Assembly: GCF_000485595.1 (NCBI RefSeq)
Contig: NW_014577064.1
Span: forward strand, 1,071,742 to 1,135,741
DNA from: Priapulus caudatus
Lineage: Eukaryota; Priapulida; Priapulimorpha; Priapulimorphida; Priapulidae
Reading direction: 5' to 3'
DNA length: 64,000 bases
In this document: positions 36,601 through 45,700 of the stretch, piece after piece
Position numbering within the stretch: the first letter of the stretch is position 1
How the letters are laid out: each line of letters opens with the position of its first letter
The notes under the pieces: generated by a model
The model's input: the letters and a program-made list of their open reading frames with translations, nothing else
Told to the model about the DNA's origin: nothing
The model's database searches: none
Translations under genes and position numbers: made by a program

Positions 36601-38853
36601 TGTATATATACGGTACCGTAGTGGTTTATGATCACACTTCAATGTGAATTTCTCTACAACCAACAAATAAAATAAAAACTGTGGATGGAAAGTGCTTCTT
36701 TCTTAATTGTGCACCATCTCACTTCCATATATATGTCACTCAACTTCTTCGAGATAAATGCGACTGGTTGGGATATGTCATCCCCATCAGTTTCACACTA
36801 TGCCAACACACCCACGATGATCTGATCAGATGTGCCTGTATAAATGGTTGTCCGAAGTTGAAAATTTTTAGTACGAGTCCGTGCATAACACTTCACGCAA
36901 ATAGTCAACTGACCATCTTCGGATATTCCCATTGCCACTTTGCATCATTTCTTGTCAGGTCAAACAAATTGATGCCATCAACTCAGTGAATCATGGCACG
37001 AATATATGCAATAATAATTTGCAAAGACTAAGAATCTCTTTACCTCTGCCTTATTCACAGGTTTTGGAGTAATTGCGAATCTTCTCTAACTTCTGCACAT
37101 CCATCTGTACGCTTCGCTCTGCAATTCGGTCACCCAAGTAACACCACTCACCACTTCAGATTGATCAAAATAGCACTTTTTCAGTTCAAGGAGAATTATT
37201 CACAAATCTCATATTTTCTCCAGTGTTTTCTGCAACCATGTTAGCAATCACCCTTGTCGGTGTTCCTATAATTATGTCATCTAGGTATCCTGCCACCTGT
37301 TCCTTACACAGGTCCTAGATTGCGTACTGTTTTTCTAAATAACTGTATTACTATATTGTCGACTAACAATTGAGATCGGCGCTCCTGGATCTACTGTCAC
37401 TCGTATAGCCTGTCCGTCTATATGTCACATTATGCAGGTATCTAAAGCCCCCGTTATTCTAGTGTCATGTTCCTGCTTATACAGCTAGTATAGTATGTGA
37501 GCGGCATTGTGGGTTTGTATCCATGCTTATATAAGTACTACATGCTTATACTTTAATATGCAATCAGCAAACTAATATAGTGTTTTCTTTCCAGGAACTA
37601 TTTGCGCTAGCGTAGGCCTACTGTAATAGCATTCAGTTACATCACTCTGTGAGAAGTTCTCTCTCCGAGAGAATCTCTCTCCGAGAGTTTTCAAAATAGT
37701 GAACTTCGGAGCACATTTCTGGCTCAATGAGAACATTTCGCGATGTTTTCATACTGCAAGTATATGCCCACAGTAGGTGTATGTATAAGCATTTTGTTGC
37801 GAGGTTTATCCATTTCAAGAGGCGAATACAATTTGCAAATAATATTTAACTGTTCACAAAATTACAATTGAATAATAAAATCGTCAAATCGCAATTTCTG
37901 TAGTAGTACGTTGCAGAATCCAAAATTGGCATCGAGGCAACGGAAGGCTAGTCGTGTACACAGGCACTTGAAGCGTTTCAATAAAATATAATGCTAACTA
38001 AATACGAAATCAATTTACTACCAAATTCTTATATAATATTTTTTCTAATATATATAGTGTAAGCGTGCAACAGTGCACATCACAAGAGCAATGGCGCAGG
38101 CAGCGTATATGGTTGGACGTAGGATTTGGACGGAATTTACAGGAAACTGTCGGCAATAATAGGTGAAAGAGAGTATATAGAAACATTAAGAATTTGGTAG
38201 TAAATAGATTTCGTATTTAGTTAGCATTATATTTTATTGAAACGCTTCAAGTGCCTGTGGTTTGTAGGCTATAACTATAAGTACTAACAAATTTTGTAAC
38301 CTATAACTATTCTGTCTCTAGTCATATTTTAGACTTACCTTTAAAATAAAACAATATAGTTTTGTGTAGCATAAACTACATTATTTTATCTTTACTTGAT
38401 TACTTTAGTCTTTATTAATTATGCCTTGCTTAGCACATGACAACGTGAATAGTGGTTTCATTGACATTGTCATTGGTGGCTAAATAAAATAATGAAATAA
38501 CTTGGGTGGCTCAAAGTCTTGGCTCAAACTTTAAAACATCCAAAGGGAGCCCTGACTATGATTATAATTCTTACCGCATGTTAAATTCTAGGTATGCAAG
38601 TTTAACTATGGATGTTGTTGTTTAAACGAACGTGTTTAATAACACCACAAAAATGCGCAGGCTTATGATTCGGGTTTGACTTACTCTCTGTGATCTTTGT
38701 CAATTTCAACACATCGTCGGGTGACACACACTCTTTGTTTAACAAATCTTCTTCTGTCACAGTGTCTTTTAATTCTTTGTCTTTCTTTGCTTTACGAGAT
38801 AAAAATCCTCCACCTTTCTTTTTGTTCGATGCGTTGTTTTTCGAATTGCTCAT
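23529..38853 (-). CDS. unc119: UNC119 lipid-binding chaperone (fragmentary, 4 exons seen)
   Basis: Exons on the minus strand are 38853-38685, 31708-31595, 26169-25997 and 23650-23529. Phases agree between the last three. The product family is a beta-sandwich that binds the myristoylated N-termini of cargo such as G-alpha transducin and ciliary proteins, releasing them under ARL2/ARL3. Exon 1 has a basic linker, then [13 protein letters not shown]. Exon 3 has [16 protein letters not shown]. Exon 4 has [19 protein letters not shown] and [19 protein letters not shown]. The last exon has [11 protein letters not shown] and [12 protein letters not shown], then a stop. All are near-identical to family landmarks. 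Two faults are seen. First, the exon for the block after exon 1 (usual YLC...RFKIRD...FEI) is not found. Second, exon 3 lacks one base near 31620. The gene may be real with assembly error, or damaged. Its introns hold a DNA transposon, a Ty3 remnant and MITEs. Confidence 0.88.
23957..24396. mobile_element. Palindromic MITE with TTA target duplication
   Basis: The left end AGCTTGGGACACACTCTGCGA pairs with the right end CGCCTAGTGTGTCCAGGGCT. TTA flanks both sides (23954-23956, 24397-24399). The arms are dominated by GACTGAGTCGCC / GGCGACTCAGTC words. A 3-bp TTA duplication suggests a PIF/Harbinger-type non-autonomous element. It sits in the last intron of UNC119. Confidence 0.75.
24405..24730. 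repeat. Alternating GTGCATGC-rich low-complexity tract
   Basis: About 320 bp of imperfect GCATGC, GTGCATG and CACGC words, strongly alternating purine-pyrimidine. It keeps frames open on both strands (Cys/Met/His/Ala-rich), which are not gene-like. No gene is seen on to 25996, though 25240-25660 is CpG-rich. Confidence 0.7.
25997..26169 (-). CDS. unc119: UNC119 exon with FRMIERH...CEHIYEFP
   Basis: The acceptor TCTTTTAG and donor GTGAGT are good. The exon encodes [20 protein letters not shown], then [20 protein letters not shown] and EHIYEFPLL. These are core beta-strands of the UNC119 fold, with the SSKNTC-like loop conserved as NSKNTC. Its phase fits the exon at 31595 (AC|G) and the last exon (G|TG). 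Confidence 0.95.
26175..27645. other. UNC119 intron sequence, nothing else recognised
   Basis: AT-rich. A TTATTTATTTTATT low-complexity tract lies at 27027-27085 and a (TA)n tract at 27591-27617. I see no exon or recognised repeat. Confidence 0.5.
27649..31187 (+). mobile_element. Decayed 3.5-kb DNA transposon with long inverted ends
   Basis: Diverged terminal inverted repeats of about 230 bp run from 27649-27885 and, inverted, 30955-31187. Shared words include AGAAAAGCATGAAAT, ATAGTTAGTATA, GGTCAAATCCAAGA, CGCCAGTCCAC, TTAATGTTCAAAC and TTTAAGGTGTC. The interior, read on the plus strand through many frameshifts and stops, carries landmarks of an uncharacterised element-borne protein family common in cnidarian and sponge genomes. 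These are MALDQFHEQ with [13 protein letters not shown] (about 28740-28870), an EEADT block (about 29958), FHAFTKF (about 30197) and PEPSDWGW (about 30555). The family match is from memory. The element is inactive and nested in an UNC119 intron. Confidence 0.8.
28738..30760 (+). pseudogene. Decayed transposase-like gene
   Basis: Broken coding remnant inside the 27649-31187 element. Recognisable blocks occur in order but in different frames, with in-frame stops between them. No reading frame exceeds about 135 codons, so it cannot make the full protein. Part of the sequence (DSLK, then a Lys/Gly/Arg-rich stretch, then a GNW-like segment) lies at 29690-29780. The biochemical activity of this family is not known to me. 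A transposase role is inferred from its place between inverted repeats. Confidence 0.65.
31595..31708 (-). CDS. unc119: UNC119 exon with RFVRYQFTP, 1-nt frameshift
   Basis: Acceptor TTTTCTTGCAG, donor GTAAGT. It encodes [20 protein letters not shown] then VRYQFTPQF. At 31620/31621 the sequence reads TTCTAAAATTG, where the family expects Phe-Leu-Lys-Leu (TTCCTAAAATTG), so one base appears missing. After that base the frame KLRTVGA continues cleanly to the donor and into the next exon. Confidence 0.9.
32127..32400. mobile_element. Telomere-motif foldback element, copy 4
   Basis: Starts CCTATAGGGTCTATGTCCCC and ends GACCCTCTCAGC. The core at about 32208-32255 is a run of GGGTTAGGGTTAGGGTTAGG variants, the longest in the window. 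Flanks GTTAGTGAC and GTGAGTAGC agree at 6 of 9 positions, so this is an older target duplication. It lies in the UNC119 intron. Confidence 0.9.
32515..32735 (+). mobile_element. Half foldback element (copy 5) between 66-bp direct repeats
   Basis: One arm only (32582-32660, GCTGCCAGGGTCTATG to GAACGTACCCTGG) lies between two similar blocks of about 66 bp, at 32515-32581 and 32666-32733. Each block contains ACGCTATAT.ATAAGCT and GCACAATAGTGA. The arrangement suggests replication slippage or recombination around an element arm rather than ordinary insertion. Confidence 0.75.
33805..33974. mobile_element. hAT-like MITE with 8-bp target duplication
   Basis: Short inverted ends AGGGCCGTAGC / GCTACGGCCCT. 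The interior contains GGAGGCAAATG and CATTTGCCTCC, near-complementary. Exact flanking duplication GTGGTCAA lies at 33797-33804 and 33975-33982. It is non-coding. Confidence 0.85.
35270..37440 (-). pseudogene. Decayed Ty3/Gypsy retrotransposon pol
   Basis: Read on the minus strand with several frameshifts and stops. A protease-like [11 protein letters not shown] lies at about 37370-37420, where the active site is normally DTGA or DSGA. A reverse-transcriptase palm motif YLDD lies at about 37285. An RFLVFANYY block lies at about 37030, then an RNase H region ending with a VIADTLIR-like segment (about 36500). An integrase C-terminal-like YVFVRN segment lies at about 35690, and a tail ORF of 51 codons at 35425-35270. 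Most of the reverse transcriptase N-terminus and the integrase core are missing, and no LTRs were identified. It is an inactive relic inside UNC119 intron 1. Confidence 0.75.
37959..38259. mobile_element. hAT-like MITE, second copy of the 3398 family
   Basis: Begins CACAGGCACTTGAAGCGTTTC, ends with the complement, and is 301 bp. It shares the inner block GGTGAAAGAGAGTATA and the AATATAATGCTAA arm with the 3398-3694 copy. The centre differs. Its flanks do not give a convincing duplication. It lies 426 bp downstream of UNC119 exon 1. Confidence 0.85.
38685..38853 (-). CDS. unc119: UNC119 first coding exon
   Basis: Start ATG at 38853, chosen because the preceding in-frame ATG (38892) adds 13 residues unlike the family. 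It encodes [10 protein letters not shown], a Lys/Gly-rich linker, [20 protein letters not shown] and KITE. It then splits a codon after one base at the donor [20 protein letters not shown] corresponds to the conserved (T/G)PEDVL.L.xIT region just before the beta-sandwich. Confidence 0.9.
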
Positions 38854-38899
38854 TCTCCTGAAGTGAAGCACTGAAGGTGTGCAAATCTTCACCGAATTC

Positions 38900-41690
38900 G
38901 GAGTCCCTTATCAACAGAACGTATTATATTCAAGCTGCTAATCCAGTGACAGTCAATTCCGTATTCATGTAAGTTATGTTATTGTCGTTATACGAAATAA
39001 CCGTACACCTTGTACGCAAACATGAACATAAACACAGGATACGAACAAAACTGAATATCGTGATTTGCCAATGTTTTCCTCGCAAAATGACAATCTTGAA
39101 AATGGTGATGACAGAACATAAGAGCATTCTCTAGTGGCGTTGACATCGTTACTAAGGACGCTGTTCCGAACTGACAATTTTTATAAAAACACAAGACCAT
39201 TGATATGGAGCATTGGCGCTGCAGTCGGACATGATGGACTCTTTCTTTCCTCGTTATACACATATGTCATATGCATGTTTTACACGTTTTAAGTAAGAAT
39301 AAACTCTAACATGAAATGAAAGAAGTATGCTATATGCCACATAGGTTAGTATATAGTGTAAGAAACCGTCGTAATTTCATATTGTGTTTTTAAAATTGGG
39401 CTTTTGACTTACAGTTACAGTTACAACTATAACTAAGTATAACTTTAAGTTTTAACTTATTTTATACAACTAAGTATTACAACTTACAAGTTATACTAAC
39501 TTAGTTATAGTTATAAGTTATAGTTTATTAGTTATACTTATAGTTAATAATAATACTATTACTATTAGTATTAGTACCGGTAGTATTAGTATTATAAGTT
39601 TTTATAACATAATCATTATAATGTAAATTATGTATGTTATTTATAATTATAACATGAACTTTAGAGTTTAGTATTTACTAATAGTAGTTCTCCAACAGGG
39701 CCAACAAGCCATTACTACTACTAGTACTACTAGTAGTACTACTACTACTAGTACTAGTTACAGTAATTACTAGTAGTAATAGTATACAGACTACAGTATA
39801 TAATTACAGTTACTAATAGTATAACAGTACGTAACGAAGCACAATTATTTATATAAAGAACGTAACAAAGCATAATTATTTATTTTAGATTATCACTTGT
39901 CTTAACACAGTTGAAGCTTCAAAGTTTTATAATATAACAATACATGGTCAGTCCTGAGTCTGACTCTCACCACAGTGAGTTATGAGACAGAGGCATTTGA
40001 CTAGGATATTGCTATAATATATAAAATTGCTCTAAAAAGTAGCTCTAAAAAGCTGCTTGTCCAGCTGACAAGCTACTGGACAGGTCTACTTGTCCTCCAT
40101 AGAAATGGACAAGTGAGGACAAACGGATAGCCCTTATTTCGAACACTGTAATGTGGGTAGTGGCATAGTTGCTTAGGTAGGGCGTGTACAGGATGTAAGA
40201 CACTTCTTGTGCATGCTTAGCATGCTTGATCTCATCACCTTCCTAAAATAATGGTCGAGACACTGTAGTGACAACCACCAACCGTAATGTTTGCGTCAAA
40301 GTCATAGTGACTAGCTCCAGCTACTCTGCAGGTGTTAGCAATTGGTGTTAGCTCAATGTTCTGGTCAAGACACAATGAGCAATTGTAAGATTTAGCGTCA
40401 AAGTCACAGCGACCGGCCCCAGCTACATTTCAGGCATTTACGACTGGTGTTAGGTCAAAGTTCGTCTTCTTTCTCGATAACAATGGTAGACATTTGACGT
40501 TTGTAAACTCAAGACTGTTGGATGTTACATAGGCTCACCATTAATTCTGCAGTTGTGTGGTTAGGATAGCTTTTTTTTTAGTCTGGCAACCTTGCCGAAT
40601 AAATGCCTCAAATCGTATAAAACCGAATTTTACTATAATCATAAACACATAAACCAGTCTGTTTAACCGATGCTATCAAAATCCTTTACAAAACAGTTGA
40701 GCTGCCCAATTTTGTTAAGAAATGTTGTCATGTTCCAATGAAAACATTATTTAGGGCTGCGGTTCGCTGTTCACGAAATATTGCATGACAATGTTACTGG
40801 AAATTAAAAATAATTATAAATATTTTTGTCATTATGTTATCTATGGACATTATCATGTGCTTGACAGTTGTGCAACAGCTCATTATGAACAATAATTACT
40901 AATTTTCTAGAATGTCGTTAGATGCTATGGTTGGTCGTTATTGCTGCAGTGTGTCATGACCTTAAGGCTTAACTCTGACAGACAGTGACGTCGACAACGT
41001 GGGTTTTATATATTCTTAAATCTAAACGTAGATTGCCCCGCTTACATATATATGGGTTCTGAAAGTGGACTATTCCCATTATAGATAAGACAAGCATAGA
41101 TCTATAAGGAGTATATATATACTATTGAAGATTGAAAATGTGAGATTATTGTAAATGAACTAGTAACTCTTATACTAGTAATATATACCTAAACAGCGGC
41201 ATCCAAGTCTATTGTACATTTGTCTTAAAACATTAACTTTGCCTTGTAGACCATTGACAGAAACATCGTGAACTTATGAGAATGAAACATCCTAATAAAT
41301 TTACTCTTAGTATTACGAGATCCTAGACCCTCTTGTAACTTTAAAATTACGATGAAAAGAATGTAATCACTCGACAAAATTGCAATTATAATAATAGTAT
41401 ATTTTATAGTAATTAGTAAAACCTCTGTTTTCTTGAAAAACATGTCTGCAACAATACTTGTCTCTCAGTCGTGTACAAAAACAATATTTACATGTGTCAA
41501 TTGTTCTTTTTTTATGTTTGGTCGAGTCATGACAATTGCATCTTGTTTTACTTTGCAGAGTAATGTCTTGCAGTGCAGTATAAAAAGATGGGGATGTTGC
41601 CTTTCCTTCAGTTGTTATTTAATCGTGATTAACTAGATCATAACAAGCAAAATATAACTAGCATTGTATTGACAGAAACACATTGCAGCT
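38900..41690. other. AT-rich spacer, no recognisable gene
   Basis: Low-complexity stretches dominate. Examples are the TTATAACT/AGTTATA words at 39400-39660 and ACTACTAGTA words at 39700-39800. Weak direct similarity between 40170-40350 and 40370-40470 (AAGTCACAGCGACC and CCAGCTAC words) hints at an old duplication. No exon was recognised. Confidence 0.5.
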
Positions 41691-41699
41691 ACGACTAAA

Positions 41700-41935
41700 C
41701 TTACGATTCTAGGAATTTGATAATTTGCTGTCACAAGGTTGATGATTGGATGAAAATCCATCCCAAAACTTCGTGACACAAATTTAATGTTAGGATTAAT
41801 TTTTTTCTTGACAACGAGCGTTATACCAGGTTTTATCCATTGATTTCATTGCCCTGGCTGGGTTTTGAACTCACGGTTTTGTCAATTACATGTCAACATG
41901 CTAACGACTAGGCTACGAAGCTATATAACTGTGCA
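41700..41935 (-). repeat. tRNA-derived SINE (head and short body)
   Basis: On the minus strand, GTAGCCTAGTCGTTAGCATG resembles a tRNA A box. About 35 nt later, GTGAGTTCAAAACCCAGCC matches a B box (GGTTCAAATCC-like). No canonical acceptor stem is formed, so it is a SINE head rather than a functional tRNA gene. The body continues down to about 41700. Confidence 0.6.
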
Positions 41936-41956
41936 AAGTTCTAATTTTCAATTAAT

Positions 41957-42162
41957 GTATACGCCATATTTTTTGCATACATATATTTTCGCGAATTCAG
42001 ACTTGAAGGACAATTTCGCGAGTGGTTAATTTCGCGGTCGGTGAATTCCCGAATCGGTGAAGAACAGCGTGTTGTTATTTTCGCGTGTTGTTATTTTTGC
42101 GGTCAGGGACGCGTTTGCGAAATTCGCGAAAAATAAACCACCGCGAAATATACAGCGTATAG
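41957..42162. mobile_element. Palindromic TTCGCG-rich MITE
   Basis: Ends TATACGCCATATTTT and AAATATACAGCGTATA are inverted. The interior holds repeated TTTCGCG and CGCGAA words. The TA-bounded ends suggest a Tc1/mariner-type non-autonomous element. It is 0.5 kb upstream of the TRRAP 5' UTR. Confidence 0.6.
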
Positions 42163-42167
42163 AATAA

Positions 42168-42230
42168 AATGGTTTCTTTCTAAAATCTACTTTATATGCC
42201 GTATACAGTAGATATTAGAAAGAAACCATT
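42168..42230. ncRNA. 24-bp-stem hairpin upstream of TRRAP (miRNA-like?)
   Basis: AATGGTTTCTTTCTAAAATC.. at 42168-42191 is complementary to 42207-42230 with a single mismatch, around a 15-nt loop. Shape and size are near those of a compact pre-miRNA, but a decayed MITE adjoining the palindrome just upstream would look the same. There is no expression evidence, so this is a structural call only. Confidence 0.3.
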
Positions 42231-42640
42231 CTCATAACAGTTTACATTTATACAGCAGAACTAGCATCAATACTATTTCTATTAAATTGCTATTACAGTT
42301 GCCACTAATTATGGTATTTAAACCATATGTCTAAGCGGATAGCATATATATATATGTATATATATATATTTATTCGGGCAGCGAATACTGGTGGTTGCAC
42401 TGGTGACTTCTTCAAAACGATTAGCATATATGCAAACATAATTTTTTCTACTAAGGATATTTGGATTAAAAACGTTTAACGTCGACTTAGTTCTTGTACT
42501 ACCACTATTGTATATAATATTATCTTGATATTATGTTCTGCTACGTTCTGACATACAATGACATACATTGTTGTTTTGTGTACGTAACAATAGTGACATA
42601 TTTTCCTAACATGTTTTGACCTTGGCTTTTTTCAATTACA

Positions 42641-42718
42641 GGTGCAACATATTCATGTAATAGGTCGCTATATCGGATTACTCACTCAGACGAGCTAACC
42701 ACCATTAAATCGGGCATC
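42641..42718 (+). promoter_or_regulatory. TRRAP 5' UTR exon start (splice acceptor)
   Basis: A strong polypyrimidine tract and acceptor, CTTTTTTCAATTACAG, ends at 42641. It is followed by 77 bp of leader with stops in frame, then ATCATGG. An upstream non-coding exon is therefore likely, but I could not locate it. Confidence 0.55.
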
Positions 42719-45700
42719 ATGGATTCACTGACACAGATCAACACCTACCACTCCTTTGTGAAAATGGTTGGCGATCAAACAGCGAAGGAAAACCGCCTAA
42801 AGGCGGCGCAGGAAATCAGTGAGAATCTCGAGGCGATTATCGTCTCTCCGCACTACCCTTCCTTCCTCGAGCACATGATTAAGACCTTCCTCAAGGTGCT
42901 GCAGGAGGAGGACCCGCAGTTCATCTCCGAGTTCAACATCCAACAGCTGCGCAAGCTCACGCTCGAGGTGATCCATCGGATGCCGACGAACGAACACCTG
43001 CGGCCGTTCGTCAAGCAGGTGCTCAGCGCGATGTTCAAGCTGATTCAGGTTGAGAACGAGGAGAACGTGCTCGTCTGCCTGCGCATCATCATCGAACTGC
43101 TGAAGCAGTACCGGCCGCAGTTCGCGCCGGAGATCCAGACGTTTCTCGCCTTTGTGAAGAGCATCTACAAGGAGTTCCCGAACCACGTCGCCGCGATCTT
43201 CGAGCCGAAATCGCCGATCAAGGTCGCTGACATTCTCGACATCAGCATCGAGACGCTGCTCACAGAGACGTTCACGATGACGACTGTGCAGACGGAGAAG
43301 AAGAATGCAGACGGCACGCCGACTGCGTACAACCTCATACCGAAGGCCGTCTGCTCGCTGAAGGTGATGGCTGAGCTGCCAATTATCGTCGTACTCATGT
43401 ACCAGCTGTACAAGCAGAACGTGCAGCAGGACGTTGCTGAGTTTGTGCCGCTCATCATGATGACGATCATCCTGCAGCCGGCGCCACAGCACCGCGTCAA
43501 CCCGGCCTTCAACAAGGAGCTGTTTGTCGACTTCATCGCCGCGCAGATCAAGACGCTTTCGTTCCTCGCCTACATCATCAAGTCGTACCAGGACGTCGTC
43601 GGGCAGCACGCCGCCCACCTCGTCAAGGGCATGCTGTCGCTGCTCTCGCTGTGCCCACACGAGGTCGCACACCTGCGCAAGGAGCTGCTCATCGCCGCAC
43701 GCCACATCCTCGCCACTCACCTGCGCGTGCGCTTTGTGCAGCACATCGACCGGCTCTTCGACGAGAACGTGCTGATCGGCGGCGGCTGGACGGCGCACGA
43801 GTCGCTGCGGCCGCTCGCGTACAGCACGCTCGCCGACCTCGTCCACCACGTGCGCAACCACCTGTCGCTGACCGACCTCGGGCTCGCTGTGCACCTGTTC
43901 TCGAAGAACGTGCACGACGACTCGCTGCCGAGCAGCATCCAGGCGATGTCCTGCAAGCTGCTGCTGAACCTCGTCGAGTGCATCAAACAGAAGAGCGAGC
44001 AGGAGAGCGGCAACGGGCGCGAGCTGCTGATCCGCATGCTCGAGGTGTTTGTGCTCAAGTTCAAGGTCATCGCCAAGGTGCACCTGCCGCTCATCCTGCA
44101 GAAGTGCAAGCCGACGTCCGCGCAGCCGCCGCCCGCGATGCAGGTCGGTGGGCTCGGCCAGCACACTGGTTCACAGACGAGCATCGGCTCAAAGCCGCCG
44201 ACACCGACCGCGCCGCTCACGCCGACGCCTCAGCTGCTAGTTGGGCTGCAGCCGGCAGCGACAGCTGTTCCCACGGCGACGCCGCCCGAGGAGAAGTTCA
44301 AGATTCTCGACAAGGACAAGGACGAGAAGCAGCGATTCGGCATGTCGCCGCTAAACATCCTGTCGGTGCCGGACTGCCGCAGCCTCGTCAAGACGCTTGT
44401 CTGCGGAGTGAAGACGATCACGTGGGGAACGGCGTCGTGTAAGGGCTCGAACGATGCCGCCTTCGTGCAGAGCAAACACTTCCAGTCGAAGGAGACGCTC
44501 GTCTTCATCCGGCTCGTCAAGTACGCGCTCGCCTCGCTCGACATCTACACAATCAACTATTCGGCGTCGGGCCAGATGTCGCTGCGCACGCCCCAGCAGC
44601 AGTCCGTTCGTTCAAAGGAGGAGAAGGAGGTGCTCGAGCACTTCGCTGGCGTGTTCACGATGATGAACCCGCAGACGTTCCGCGAGATCTTCGCGACGAC
44701 CATCCAGTTCACGGTCGAGCGCATCTACAAGAACTACACGCTGCAGATCGTCGCGAACTCGTTCCTCGCGAACCCGACTACGTCGGCAACGTTCGCTACG
44801 ATCCTCGTAGAGTACCTGCTAGAGCGACTCGAGGACATGGGCTCGAGCATCGAGAAGTCGAACCTTTACCTGAAGCTGTTCAAGCTCGTCTTTGGCTCCG
44901 TGTCGCTGTTTGCTGACGAGAATGAGCAGATGCTGAAGCCGCACCTGCATCGCATCGTCAAGCGCTCGATGGAGCTCGCTATGCGCGCACAGGAGCCCTA
45001 CAACTACTTCCTGCTGCTGCGCGCGCTCTTCCGCTCGATCGGCGGCGGCAGCCACGACCTGCTCTACAAGGAGTTCCTGCCGCTGCTGCCGAGCCTGCTT
45101 CAGGGGCTGAACAGCCTGCAGAGCGGGCTGCACAAGCAACACATGAAGGACCTGTATGTGGAGCTGTGCTTCACTGTTCCCGTGCGCCTCAGCTCCCTGC
45201 TGCCCTACCTGCCGATGCTCATGGATCCGCTCGTGTCGGCGCTCAACGGATCGCAGACGCTCGTCAGCCAGGGCCTGCGCACGCTCGAGCTCTGCGTCGA
45301 CAATCTGCAGCCGGACTTCCTCTACGACCACATCCAGCCGGTGCGCGCCGAGCTGATGCAAGCGCTGTGGAAGACGCTGCGAAACCCGAACGACAGCATC
45401 GCTAACGTCGCGTTCCGCGTGCTCGGCAAGTTCGGCGGTGGCAACCGCAAGATGCTGAACGAGCCGCAGCGGCTGCAATACAACGACAAGGAGACGCCGG
45501 GCCCGTGCGTCACCGTCTACTTCCAGGAGATGAAGACGCCGATCACACTGCCAGTCGAGCGCGCGATCGCAGCCGCGCTCTCTGCCCTCAAGTCGGGCAC
45601 GACTGAGTCGTACTACCGCAAGCAGAGCTGGGAGGTGATCAAGTGCTTCCTCGTGTCGGCGATCAACCTCGACGATGAGAAGCACACGTTGCAGCAGCTG

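Noticed and set aside
41845-41935. A functional tRNA gene on the minus strand
   Set aside because: A- and B-box-like words are present, but no acceptor stem or anticodon loop can be built. A SINE head is more likely.
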